This document shows, in pieces, positions 51,223 through 59,316 of a DNA stretch of 64,000 bases. Source of the stretch: an uncultured Lachnospiraceae bacterium (GTDB taxonomy: Bacteria; Bacillota; Clostridia; Lachnospirales; Lachnospiraceae); contig CAJTVK010000003.1 in assembly GCA_910579645.1 (NCBI GenBank), forward strand, positions 1-64,000. The letters run 5' to 3'. Positions within the stretch are counted from its first letter, which is position 1. Each line of letters starts with the position of its first letter. Position numbers and translations under genes: made by a program. The notes under the pieces are model-generated. The model had not been told where the DNA came from. It was given only the letters and a program-made list of their open reading frames with translations, and made no database searches.

Positions 51223-52656
51223 TCAATGCTTTTTGCCGTTCCTCACCGGACGGCTCACATATCCTCTGTAACATTCGGCCAGCAGCAAAAAATATGCCGT
51301 ATAAAAAGGGACAAACCCATAAATCATATATCTTGACAGACACATAATGGTTATGGATACCGCCGCCACGTTAGCGGCCACCGCCAGCAATGCCACCGCC
51401 ATAACCCGGACGGCAGGGCTCTTCTTATCCTTCCGGTACGCCAGACCCATCATCGCAAAGGCCGACAGATAAATAAATGCCGCCACCCAGTTTAATGCCG
51501 GGTGCACCACCGCAATGCTGCGAATCAGTCCGTAACGGGCTATCAGCAGATAATTCCCGCACCATCTCAGGAAACAGCCCGGCAAAATCCCTTTCATAAT
51601 CTTCCCCGCCGTCTCATCCGCCATCAGGTTCTGTATAATATAGTCGCTGGTCACATATTTATCATAAGTCTGATAGAACACATCCTCAATCATCTCATAT
51701 TTTATCGTGTCATGCCATTCCTCGATGTGTTCCGTTTTCTCCCGCAGGGAATCTCCCGCATACTTATAATTTGCCTGCCGCTCCTCCGTCAGGTCATACA
51801 TCCGGTAAAAAAAATCCCTGGCTTCCTCGTCCTTGATCCCTTCCCCGTCCTCCCGGTCCGCGGAATACAGTATATTGGTCAGCGTATTTACCGGCCCGTA
51901 AGTATTATTAATAAAATGCCCGTTAAAAACAAAATTATAGCTTTTCACCGCCAACAGACGCAGGGCAAACACGCAGGCCACCGCGCCGGCTGCCGCCGAT
52001 AAGCACAGCAGCCGGCGGGCCAAAGCCTTCCGGGAAGACAGCCTCATCCCCTTCCCGTCTCTCTTCTGCGGCCTTTGGCATATTATCTTTGCCCAGAGCA
52101 CTACCAGCCACATCAGAATCGTCAGCATCATCTGACTTCTTGTCAGTGACAGCACAAACGCCAAGCCCAAGCTGACCGCAGCCGCTCTGCCCACTGTCCT
52201 GCGCTCCGTCTCCGCCGCCAGCTTAAAGCATTCCGTCATATAGACGGTAAAAAGAGGAAGGCAAAGCCCCTCGCTCATCACGCCGTTTGCCATCACCAAA
52301 TGCAGTGCCGAAAAAAATATGGTAGTGACGTAGGGCAGGATGCCAAGCAGGGCAACAGCCGCTTCTTCCCACAGGCAAAGCCGGAACCGTCTGCCCACAT
52401 ACTCAGCCATATACCATATGCTGAATGCCGCAAGCACATTCTGAAGGATTCCCATAAGAATCAGCCAGCTTTCCCCCTCCCCGCATATCGTCCGGAGCAA
52501 AAGCAGGAATAAAGGATACAGCGGTTCCCTATGGATATGCATCTTCATATACTGATCCGAGTCATTGTAAAGACCGGGGCCGAATGCCGCAAACATACCA
52601 AGGAACACCGCTAGGAGCAGCACAAAAAGCACCGCCGATTTCACCCTCTTAGCCAT
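51223..52656 (-). CDS. Multi-pass membrane protein, GT-C-like
   Basis: A 477-residue integral membrane protein with about ten helices. After the first helix the outside loop reads FGPGLYNDSDQYMKMHIHREPLYP, an acidic motif placed as in GT-C glycosyltransferases. A soluble outside domain of about 110 residues (YSADREDGEGIKDEEA to YIIQNLMADETAG) lies in the middle. GT-C enzymes use polyprenyl-phosphate sugars outside the membrane, so side-branch addition is plausible. A Wzx flippase would lack such a domain. ATG 52656 overlaps the upstream TAA by one base, with GGAGG 5 nt before it. Function is inferred. Confidence 0.78.
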   Translation of the reverse strand: MAKRVKSAVLFVLLLAVFLGMFAAFGPGLYNDSDQYMKMHIHREPLYPLFLLLLRTICGEGESWLILMGILQNVLAAFSIWYMAEYVGRRFRLCLWEEAAVALLGILPYVTTIFFSALHLVMANGVMSEGLCLPLFTVYMTECFKLAAETERRTVGRAAAVSLGLAFVLSLTRSQMMLTILMWLVVLWAKIICQRPQKRDGKGMRLSSRKALARRLLCLSAAAGAVACVFALRLLAVKSYNFVFNGHFINNTYGPVNTLTNILYSADREDGEGIKDEEARDFFYRMYDLTEERQANYKYAGDSLREKTEHIEEWHDTIKYEMIEDVFYQTYDKYVTSDYIIQNLMADETAGKIMKGILPGCFLRWCGNYLLIARYGLIRSIAVVHPALNWVAAFIYLSAFAMMGLAYRKDKKSPAVRVMAVALLAVAANVAAVSITIMCLSRYMIYGFVPFYTAYFLLLAECYRGYVSRPVRNGKKH

Positions 52657-53969
52657 TACAGCCTCCAATACAGATAACCTTCCCCATACTCATCCTTGTT
52701 AAACAGCCCCTTAATATCCATCAGCACCTTTTCCTTATGTTTTTCATGGAAAAAGCCGGCAATCTCCGCTTTGGATAATTCCAGAAATTCGGAATGGGCT
52801 ACCGCCACAATCACTGCATCCATCTCTTTTACATCCTCCAGGCTGCGGAAAGTGATTCCGTACAGACGCTTCGCCTCTTCCGCATCCGCCGCCGGGTCCA
52901 CCACCATAGGCGTAATCCCGTATTCCCCCAATTCCTTATAAATATCAATGACCTTCGTATTTCTGGTATCGGGACAGTTTTCCTTAAAAGTAAACCCAAG
53001 GATAGCCACCTTGGCTCCCTTCACCGGAATATCCGTCTTAATGAGATTTTTTACCAAATTTTCCGCCACATATCTTCCCATATCGTCATTAATCCGCCGG
53101 CCTGCCAGAATAATGCGGGAATGATATCCTAACGCATCCGCCTTGTAAGTCAGGTAATACGGGTCAACGCCTATGCAGTGACCGCCCACTAAGCCGGGAG
53201 CGAACTTTAAGAAATTCCATTTCGTGCCTGCCGCCTCCAGTACTGCCTTAGTGTCAATGCCCATTTTATGGAAGATAATGGAAAGTTCATTCATAAATGC
53301 AATATTGATATCCCTCTGGCTGTTCTCAATCACCTTGGCCGCTTCCGCCACTTTGATGGATTCCGCCCGGTACACCCCTGCCTCCACCACCAGTTCGTAT
53401 ACCTTAGCCACCGTGTCCAAAGTCTCCGCATCCATGCCGGATACAATCTTTGTAATCGTCTCCAAGCGGTGCACTTTGTCCCCCGGATTGATACGTTCGG
53501 GAGAATAGCCGATTTTAAAGTCCACGCCGCATTTCAGCCCCGATTCTTTCTCCAAGATAGGCACACAGATTTCCTCCGTCACGCCCGGATAAACCGTAGA
53601 TTCAAATACCACCACGGAACCTTTTTCCAGATTCTGCCCCAGAAGCCGGCTCGCTCCCTCCACCGGTGTCAGATCCGGCGTATGGTCTTCGTTCACCGGC
53701 GTGGGAACCGCCACGATATGGAACCTGGCTTCCCTCAGTCTGGAAGCATCTGCGGTGAAGTCCACCGTGGTAGCTTTAATGACCTCCGCCCCCACTTCGT
53801 TGGTGGGATCCACACCGGCCTGATACAGCCCGATTTTCTCCTTATTTAAGTCAAATCCCACTACCTTAATCTTTTTTGCAAATGCCACCGCTATGGGCAT
53901 CCCCACATATCCCAGTCCCACCAAGGAAAGCTTCTCTTCCCCGCTGACTAATTTCTCATACAATCCCAT
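52656..53969 (-). CDS. UDP-N-acetylhexosamine 6-dehydrogenase (TviB/WbpA type)
   Basis: A 437-residue NAD-dependent nucleotide-sugar dehydrogenase. VGLGYVGMP (17-25) is the dinucleotide site, VAVPTPVNEDHTPDLTPV is typical of the HexNAc branch, and catalytic Cys265 sits in GGHCIGVDPYYL. GFTFKENCPDTRNTKV completes the family pattern. It oxidises C6 of a UDP-HexNAc to a uronic acid in two steps. With the epimerase at 49283 this predicts UDP-GalNAcA, or another HexNAc uronic acid. ATG 53969 has AGGAGAG upstream; the longer frame to 54011 adds unrelated residues. Confidence 0.94.
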   Translation of the reverse strand: MGLYEKLVSGEEKLSLVGLGYVGMPIAVAFAKKIKVVGFDLNKEKIGLYQAGVDPTNEVGAEVIKATTVDFTADASRLREARFHIVAVPTPVNEDHTPDLTPVEGASRLLGQNLEKGSVVVFESTVYPGVTEEICVPILEKESGLKCGVDFKIGYSPERINPGDKVHRLETITKIVSGMDAETLDTVAKVYELVVEAGVYRAESIKVAEAAKVIENSQRDINIAFMNELSIIFHKMGIDTKAVLEAAGTKWNFLKFAPGLVGGHCIGVDPYYLTYKADALGYHSRIILAGRRINDDMGRYVAENLVKNLIKTDIPVKGAKVAILGFTFKENCPDTRNTKVIDIYKELGEYGITPMVVDPAADAEEAKRLYGITFRSLEDVKEMDAVIVAVAHSEFLELSKAEIAGFFHEKHKEKVLMDIKGLFNKDEYGEGYLYWRL

Positions 53970-54038
53970 CTTACAGTCTCTCCTTTCATTTATATCCCAC
54001 CAGTTAGCCATATGTTCCGCTCCGGCGGACGCAGTACG

Positions 54039-55124
54039 TTACGCCTTTAAAACGGTGTCGATTTCTTCCAGGTACGCACCGATTATCATATCCCGGTCAA
54101 ATTCCCGTTCCATCTTGGCTCTGGCCGCTTTTCCCATCCGGGCCTGTTCCTCCTTGGAAAGTGCCAGAAATTTCTCCAAGGCACCGATTAATTCATCCGC
54201 ACTGGCCGGCATAAAGCCGAACCCCGTCACACCTTCCTCAAACGCTTCCCGGCATCCGCTGATATCCGAAGCAATGACGGGCCGCCCCGTCGCCCCTGCC
54301 TCTGTCAGCGCATTGGACATGCCCTCATGATAGGACGGCACCACCATGGCGCTTGCTTTTGCCAGAAAAGGATGCACCTCCGTATGGAATCCCCACTGGC
54401 TGATAATCCCTTTTTCTTCGTATTCGTTCAGCAGTTCCTGATAATCCTCATCGCAATAACCGAGAATGGCAAATTCCACGTCTTCCCTATGCAGCCGCAC
54501 CGCCGCTTCCAGAAATTCCATAATGCCCTTATCCTTCATCACCCGGCCCATAAAGAGGAACACTGTCTTTCCTTCCCTCGGGTACTCTTCAAAGGTATGT
54601 CTTCTTAAGTTCACGCCGGAGCCGTTGACCAGCCGGGCTTTCTTTCCCTTTATATGATACCCTGCAAAAATACCCATGTTTTCTTTGTTTTGAAAGAAGA
54701 TGCACTCCGCTTTCCTTAACCCCGCCCGGTACATGGCAACAATCATTTTCAGAAACAGACCCTTCCGTTCAAATGCGCCCCCCAGCCCGGTTATTGTGGC
54801 AATATAGGGAATCCGCAGAAGCCGGCAGGCAAAACCTCCGTAAATATTCGGTTTTATTGTATAAGTAATCACCAAATCCGGTTTTATCTTCTTCAAAAGC
54901 CTGTAATAGGAGAGGAAAAGCTTCCCGTCCTCCCCCGGGTTCACCCCTCTTCTGTTAATGGGGGTCGTAACAATTTCACAGCCTTCTTCCTCCAGTTCCC
55001 GTACCTTTGTATCATCGGGAACACTGACGACTACCCTGTGTTTATCCAGCAATCCAACCAACAGTTCGTTACGGAAATCATACAGTCCGCCGGAAGAATT
55101 GATTAATATAAGTACCGTACTCAT
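54039..55124 (-). CDS. Glycosyltransferase family 4 (CapM-like)
   Basis: A 361-residue GT-B enzyme beginning VLILINSSGGLYDFRNELLVGLL, with VITYTIKPNIYGGFACR and ATITGLGGAF as in the CapM/WbpH-like branch that often transfers N-acetylated amino sugars or uronic acids. FLFMGRVMKDKGIMEFL and PSYHEGMSNALTEAGATGRP give the donor site. It starts 1 nt after the ATP-grasp stop, so translation is probably coupled. Its location beside the dehydrogenase makes it a candidate for placing the HexNAc uronic acid; that is inference. Confidence 0.9.
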   Translation of the reverse strand: MSTVLILINSSGGLYDFRNELLVGLLDKHRVVVSVPDDTKVRELEEEGCEIVTTPINRRGVNPGEDGKLFLSYYRLLKKIKPDLVITYTIKPNIYGGFACRLLRIPYIATITGLGGAFERKGLFLKMIVAMYRAGLRKAECIFFQNKENMGIFAGYHIKGKKARLVNGSGVNLRRHTFEEYPREGKTVFLFMGRVMKDKGIMEFLEAAVRLHREDVEFAILGYCDEDYQELLNEYEEKGIISQWGFHTEVHPFLAKASAMVVPSYHEGMSNALTEAGATGRPVIASDISGCREAFEEGVTGFGFMPASADELIGALEKFLALSKEEQARMGKAARAKMEREFDRDMIIGAYLEEIDTVLKA

Positions 55125-55125
55125 C

Positions 55126-56109
55126 TTACCTGACTATCTCCATATCATTCATATCCCTGATTGTAATTTCATTATACTTCATCATACAGATGCCTGTTCT
55201 GTAGCAGCCCACGGAATCCCGGTTGCTCTCTCCCTTCAGATTCCGTATCACCTGTTCCGGCATGTTCACCCCACATTCATAAGCATGGGGATAACCGCCG
55301 CCAAAGCGGGGATTCACCTCCGAAATATAATAAGTGTCCTTCACTTTAAAGATATCTATGTCTATCATACCACAGAAACCACATTTTTCCACGAATTTTT
55401 CAATTAAGGCAAACAGGTTTTCATCCTTTACGGAAACCGACTTGTCCGTTTCCCCCGCCCGCATCTTAATCTTCTCTTTCAGAAAAATAGAAGTGCATTC
55501 CCCGGTCAGCATGTCCACATACACATCTGCCCCATATTCCGTGCCGTCCATATACTCCTGTATCATCAGGTCGTCATATAAGGAAAACAGCACTTCGATT
55601 TCCTTATCGCTGTACACTTTATTTATATTTATGCTGGCGCTGCCTTTCACCGGCTTCACAAAGACCGGATAGGAAATCTCCCCCTTCCGCAGCCCTTGGT
55701 AAAATTCCTCCTTCTCTATATAACATTTCCCGGTAGGAATCTGCATCCCGCAGAGCATCCGATACATCTTATACTTATCAAAACAGGTTTCCACCAGTTC
55801 ATACGGGGAAATAACAGGCGTTGCGCCCACCGCAAGAAACCGTTCCCGTTCCTTTGCCAGCAAGCTGAGTTCCGGGTCAATCAGCGAAAAGACCCCCTTT
55901 ATATCCTCTTTCCTGCAAATATCCAAAATGGTATCCAAATAATCCGGTGCCGTAATTCTGGGTACCAGATAAAACCGGTCCGCCTCATATACTGCCGGCG
56001 CCAGATTCGAGCAGTCCGTGGCAATGACCTTTCCCTCACTCCCCAGTTCCTTCTTAAAATACTGCACCACTTTATTTCTGGTTCCCGCACTCAATATCAA
56101 TAGATTCAT
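55126..56109 (-). CDS. ATP-grasp ligase (carbamoyl-phosphate-synthase-like fold)
   Basis: A 327-residue ATP-grasp protein. An N-terminal Rossmann-like part (MNLLILSAGTRNKVVQYF, then VIATDCSNLAPAVYEAD) precedes the ATP-binding domain (PVFVKPVKGSASIN), MIQEYMDGTEYGADVYVD, and the metal-binding YISEVNPRFGGGYP. ATP-grasp enzymes join a carboxylate and an amine via an acyl phosphate. In a polysaccharide operon with a HexNAc uronic acid pathway, amide coupling of an amino acid to the sugar acid is an attractive but untested role. It precedes a GT4 by 1 nt and follows a PLP enzyme gene by 83 nt. Confidence 0.85.
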   Translation of the reverse strand: MNLLILSAGTRNKVVQYFKKELGSEGKVIATDCSNLAPAVYEADRFYLVPRITAPDYLDTILDICRKEDIKGVFSLIDPELSLLAKERERFLAVGATPVISPYELVETCFDKYKMYRMLCGMQIPTGKCYIEKEEFYQGLRKGEISYPVFVKPVKGSASININKVYSDKEIEVLFSLYDDLMIQEYMDGTEYGADVYVDMLTGECTSIFLKEKIKMRAGETDKSVSVKDENLFALIEKFVEKCGFCGMIDIDIFKVKDTYYISEVNPRFGGGYPHAYECGVNMPEQVIRNLKGESNRDSVGCYRTGICMMKYNEITIRDMNDMEIVR

Positions 56110-56147
56110 TTTGCATACCTATACCTTTCTCCCAATCTGTAAATAAT

Positions 56148-56180
56148 CGTAACAGTTCAGCCTGCGGCTTCCCTGTTACG
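56148..56180. other. Intergenic stem-loop between PLP and ATP-grasp genes
   Basis: CGTAACAG (56148-56155) pairs with CTGTTACG (56173-56180); inside, AGCC and GGCT pair around a TGC loop after a symmetric 3-nt bulge. No T-run follows on either strand, so it is not a standard terminator. It may tune expression of the ATP-grasp gene downstream. Confidence 0.6.
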
Positions 56181-56192
56181 GAATCTGCTGGC

Positions 56193-57152
56193 CTATTTCC
56201 CGGCACGCTCCAAAGCATCGAAAAAGAGCGGTGCGCCCCCCGTATGGATAAAAAGTATTTTCCTGTCCCGGATTCCTTTCTCTTTCAGGTACTCCAGCAT
56301 TCCGTGAAAAGCTTTGCCCACATAGGTAGTATCCATGGCAATCCCTTCCCGCTGCAGGACGGAAGCTATGGTTCCCTTTATTCCGTCCGTATACTTCCCA
56401 TAGCCTCCGCATCGGTAAGCATCCGTAAAAATCAGGCTTTCTTCCCGGTAAAGCCGTGCAAAATCCGCACCCAGATATTCCCGTATGCTCTCTTTTACCA
56501 CGTCCCTGCCTCTGTCTTCCTCTCTTGCAATGCTGATTCCCACAATCTTCCTCTCTGTATTGCCGTTTTGCAGACTGCCGCAGATTAGGCCGGCCTGTGT
56601 GGTGCCCGTGCCGGAAGCATGAAAAATGTAATCGAAATAGACACGATTCCTTTTTTCATACTCTTGGATTTCCCTGTAAGCTTTCACATAAGCCTCTGTC
56701 CCCTGATTGCCGTGTCCTCCGCCGGCAATGAAATAAGGGTTCCTTCCCTCCTGCACATATGCGGCTTTCCTGTTTTCTATTGTGGCAGCCACCGCCGTGA
56801 CGGGACAGGTTTCAATCACTGCCCCGAAATCTTTCACAAGCTTCGTATTGTTTAAAACCTCCCGGTTTTCCTCCGGAGAGATAATATGGCAGGCAAGCCC
56901 CATCCCCGCCGCCATATTGGCAATGATACGGCAATGGTTGGAACTGTTGCTCCCATATGTCATAATAGTATCCGCTTCCGCCCGTTTTATATCCCGGTAA
57001 AACTCAGCCGCTTTCCTTGCCTTATTCCCCCCGAAACTATACGGTATGCCGTCATCCCTTTTCATATAGAACTGATTGTCCCCATAGCTGTCCGACAGTC
57101 TTTGTATGACGGTCTGCTCTAATTCCTTCTCAAATAACGGTATTGTCCTCAT
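56193..57152 (-). CDS. PLP-dependent enzyme, D-cysteine desulfhydrase/ACC deaminase family
   Basis: A 319-residue fold-type II PLP enzyme. FGGNKARKAAEFY (40-52) contains Lys44, which binds the cofactor; MTYGSNSSNHCRIIANMAAGMG is the phosphate and substrate loop, and FIHTGGAPLFFDALERAG the family C-terminus. D-cysteine desulfhydrase and 1-aminocyclopropane-1-carboxylate deaminase belong here. Its place between the initiating transferase (4-nt overlap, ATGA) and the ATP-grasp gene suggests it supplies or removes an amino acid for polymer decoration rather than general catabolism. Substrate unknown. Confidence 0.85.
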   Translation of the reverse strand: MRTIPLFEKELEQTVIQRLSDSYGDNQFYMKRDDGIPYSFGGNKARKAAEFYRDIKRAEADTIMTYGSNSSNHCRIIANMAAGMGLACHIISPEENREVLNNTKLVKDFGAVIETCPVTAVAATIENRKAAYVQEGRNPYFIAGGGHGNQGTEAYVKAYREIQEYEKRNRVYFDYIFHASGTGTTQAGLICGSLQNGNTERKIVGISIAREEDRGRDVVKESIREYLGADFARLYREESLIFTDAYRCGGYGKYTDGIKGTIASVLQREGIAMDTTYVGKAFHGMLEYLKEKGIRDRKILFIHTGGAPLFFDALERAGK

Positions 57153-57790
57153 AGCCGCTCCTGTCCGCCCGCTTCTTGCTGCTTTTTCCTATATACGTCA
57201 AAATCTTCCACGGTCTGTTCCGCCCCGGAAAGAGTTCCCGAACGCTTCAGCACCTTTCCCACCGTCATCCCGATAATCTTCACGTCCATAAGAAAACTGC
57301 AATGCTTCACATATTCCAAATCATAGGCAAAACGCCCTTCCCATCCCAGCGCGTTCCTCCCGTTCACCTGTGCCAGCCCTGTCAGCCCCGGCCTCACGTC
57401 ATGCCTGTGCCGCTCTTCTTCCGTATACCAAGGCAGATACCGCACCAGCAAAGGCCTTGGGCCGATCAGGCTCATATCCCCTTTCAGGATATTCAGCAGC
57501 TCCGGCAGTTCGTCCAGGCTGGTAGAACGCAGCAGCCTGCCGAATTTCGTAAGACGCACCTCGTCCGGCAGCAGTTCCCCTTTTTCATCTCTTTTATCCG
57601 TCATCGTACGGAATTTGCAAAGCGTGAAAACCTTCCCGCCCCGCCCCGGCCGTTCCTGCCGGAACAGTACGGGCGTACCCAGCTTTAACCGAACCAGTAT
57701 CGCCAATACGGCAAGAACCGGGCTTAACACAATAATTGCAGATAATGACAGCACAAAATCCAATCCACGCTTTACAAACCTCCGATACAT
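57149..57790 (-). CDS. Initiating sugar-phosphate transferase (PglC-like)
   Basis: A 213-residue monotopic phosphoglycosyl transferase, the short PglC-type form. One re-entrant N-terminal helix (about 10-33) leads to VLFRQERPGRGGKVFTLCKFRTM, TSLDELPELLNILKGDMSLIGPRPL and RPGLTGLAQVNGRNALGWE. It moves a sugar 1-phosphate onto undecaprenyl phosphate. Its position beside PglE- and PglF-type genes fits a UDP-diamino-trideoxyhexose or N-formylated derivative as first sugar. AGGAGG lies 4 nt before the ATG. Confidence 0.94.
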   Translation of the reverse strand: MYRRFVKRGLDFVLSLSAIIVLSPVLAVLAILVRLKLGTPVLFRQERPGRGGKVFTLCKFRTMTDKRDEKGELLPDEVRLTKFGRLLRSTSLDELPELLNILKGDMSLIGPRPLLVRYLPWYTEEERHRHDVRPGLTGLAQVNGRNALGWEGRFAYDLEYVKHCSFLMDVKIIGMTVGKVLKRSGTLSGAEQTVEDFDVYRKKQQEAGGQERL

Positions 57791-57811
57791 ATGTCCTCCT
57801 ATTCCAGTTCC

Positions 57812-57902
57812 GCAAGCCCCCTACCAGTGCCCACTCTCAACAGAAGAATTTCCGTCTGCTTCGCAGCCATAAATTCTTCTGGGGCACTGTCCGGGGGCTT
57901 GC
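57812..57902. repeat. 91-nt fold-back element
   Basis: GCAAGCCCCC-tac-CAGTGCCC at 57812-57832 matches GGGCACTG-tcc-GGGGGCTTGC at 57882-57902 in inverted order, and inside it CAGAAGAATTT (57841-57851) pairs with AAATTCTTCTG (57871-57881). The result is a long, nearly continuous hairpin. A degenerate direct copy of the left flank and arm (57802-57832) recurs at 57906-57936. It occupies most of the 161-nt gap between the aminotransferase and the initiating transferase genes. There is no coding capacity and no terminal T-run. Confidence 0.8.
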
Positions 57903-57951
57903 TGTTTCCAGTTCCGCAACAATCCTGCCAGTGCCCCTCCCCGCAGATAAA

Positions 57952-59079
57952 TTACCGGAAAAGCCCTCTCACTATGCGGATAATCCGTTCCATGTCTTCC
58001 GAAGTGTTTTTAATGTCGCTGGGAAGGCAGAGCCCCCGGGTGAAGATGTCCTCCGCCACACTGCCCTCTGCCTGCACCGTAATAAAATCATATCCCTCAA
58101 ATACCGGCTGCAGATGCATCGGCTTCCATATCGGCCGGCTCTCTATATTTTCGCTTTCCAAAGCGTCCATTACCATGTCCGGCGTTACGCCGCAGCCCTC
58201 CGCAATCAGCATGCAGGACAGCCAGCAGTTGGCATCCCCGTCTGCATTCAGGGGATTCATGCTGATTTCCGGAATGTCAGAAAACGCTTCCTTGTATTGC
58301 GCGTAAATTTCTTTCTTACGATTTTTATGCCCTTCCAAAGACAGCAGCTGGCCTCTGCCGATACCTGCCACCACATTGCTCATCCGATAATTATATCCAA
58401 TCTGGGAATGCTGATAGTGCCTTGCCGGATCTCTGGCCTGAGTCGCCAGGAAACGGGATTTCCGAATCAACGCTTCCTCCTCCGAAACTAACATGCCGCC
58501 TCCCGAAGTGGTGATGATTTTGTTTCCGTTGAAAGAATAAATCCCCATTTTGCCGAAGGTTCCCGTCTGCTTTCCTTTGTAGGTGCTGCTTAAAGATTCT
58601 GCCGCATCCTCAATCAATACCGTACCGTGCCTCCCGCAGATTTCCGTAATTTCATCCAGCTTGGCCGGCGTTCCGTACAGATGCACTGCAATCACCGCCT
58701 TGGGGGACGGATATTTTTCAAAAGCCTTCTCCAATGCTTCCGGCGACATATTCCAAGTATCTCTTTCGGAATCAATGAAAACAGGCACGGCATTTTCATA
58801 AATAATAGGATTGCAGGTCGCCGAAAAGGTCAGCGACGGAGTGAAAATCACATCCCCTTCCCCCACTTCCAATAAACGCAGCGCAAGATGTATCGCCGCC
58901 GTCCCTGAACTTAACGCCGATGCATGGGCAATCCCCACATACTGCGCCATTTCCTTCTCAAACTCATTGACATTCGGCCCCAAAGGAGCCACCCAGTTTG
59001 TGTCAAAGGCCTCCTGCACAAACTCCTGTTCCTTCCCGTGCATGGTTGGAGACGATAAATAAATTCTTTTGCTTGCCAT
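57952..59079 (-). CDS. DegT/DnrJ/EryC1 family UDP-4-keto-6-deoxy-HexNAc aminotransferase (PglE-like)
   Basis: A 375-residue sugar aminotransferase. The start (RIYLSSPTMHGKEQEFVQEAFDTNWVAPLGPNV) is the signature of the PglE group; LIEDAAESLSSTYKGK and FNGNKIITTSGGG carry the PLP lysine (Lys187). It transfers an amino group to C4 of UDP-4-keto-6-deoxy-HexNAc, giving UDP-4-amino-4,6-dideoxy-HexNAc. The matching dehydratase is encoded just upstream at 59317. No acetyltransferase (PglD) is present; a formyltransferase at 48346 may take its place. GGAGGGTTATC precedes the ATG. Confidence 0.94.
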   Translation of the reverse strand: MASKRIYLSSPTMHGKEQEFVQEAFDTNWVAPLGPNVNEFEKEMAQYVGIAHASALSSGTAAIHLALRLLEVGEGDVIFTPSLTFSATCNPIIYENAVPVFIDSERDTWNMSPEALEKAFEKYPSPKAVIAVHLYGTPAKLDEITEICGRHGTVLIEDAAESLSSTYKGKQTGTFGKMGIYSFNGNKIITTSGGGMLVSEEEALIRKSRFLATQARDPARHYQHSQIGYNYRMSNVVAGIGRGQLLSLEGHKNRKKEIYAQYKEAFSDIPEISMNPLNADGDANCWLSCMLIAEGCGVTPDMVMDALESENIESRPIWKPMHLQPVFEGYDFITVQAEGSVAEDIFTRGLCLPSDIKNTSEDMERIIRIVRGLFR

Positions 59080-59200
59080 GATAACCCTCCATTCCTTTCC
59101 GGCCGCTGCCGGATTTCTCCTGTTTCCCCCGTTTTCCGCTTTCTATAGCAAACGATAAGCAAACCATATCAACGCTATCCTCCTGACTCATCACCTACGG

Positions 59201-59306
59201 ACATCATTGCATTAATCCTTGAGCAATCCGTGCCTGATGTTTGCGTCAGGGCAAGGCGGAAGAGGGTGGCGATGCGGCAGTATCGTTGACCGATGACAAC
59301 GCGGCA
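59201..59306. mobile_element. MITE-like element, truncated copy
   Basis: Begins with the same ACATCATTGCATTAAT terminus as the complete copy at 28410-28564 and follows its reverse complement, with about 8 differences, to GCGGCA. The last 50 bp, including the other terminal repeat, are missing. The break lies 10 nt before the stop codon of the PglF-like gene. It fills most of the 237-nt gap before the aminotransferase gene, in which I see nothing else. Confidence 0.78.
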
Positions 59307-59316
59307 GTCGCAGCCC

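Noticed and set aside
51223..52656. Candidate Wzx flippase.
   Set aside because: A soluble outside domain of about 110 residues and an acidic loop after helix 1 fit a GT-C-like protein better than the MATE-like fold of Wzx.
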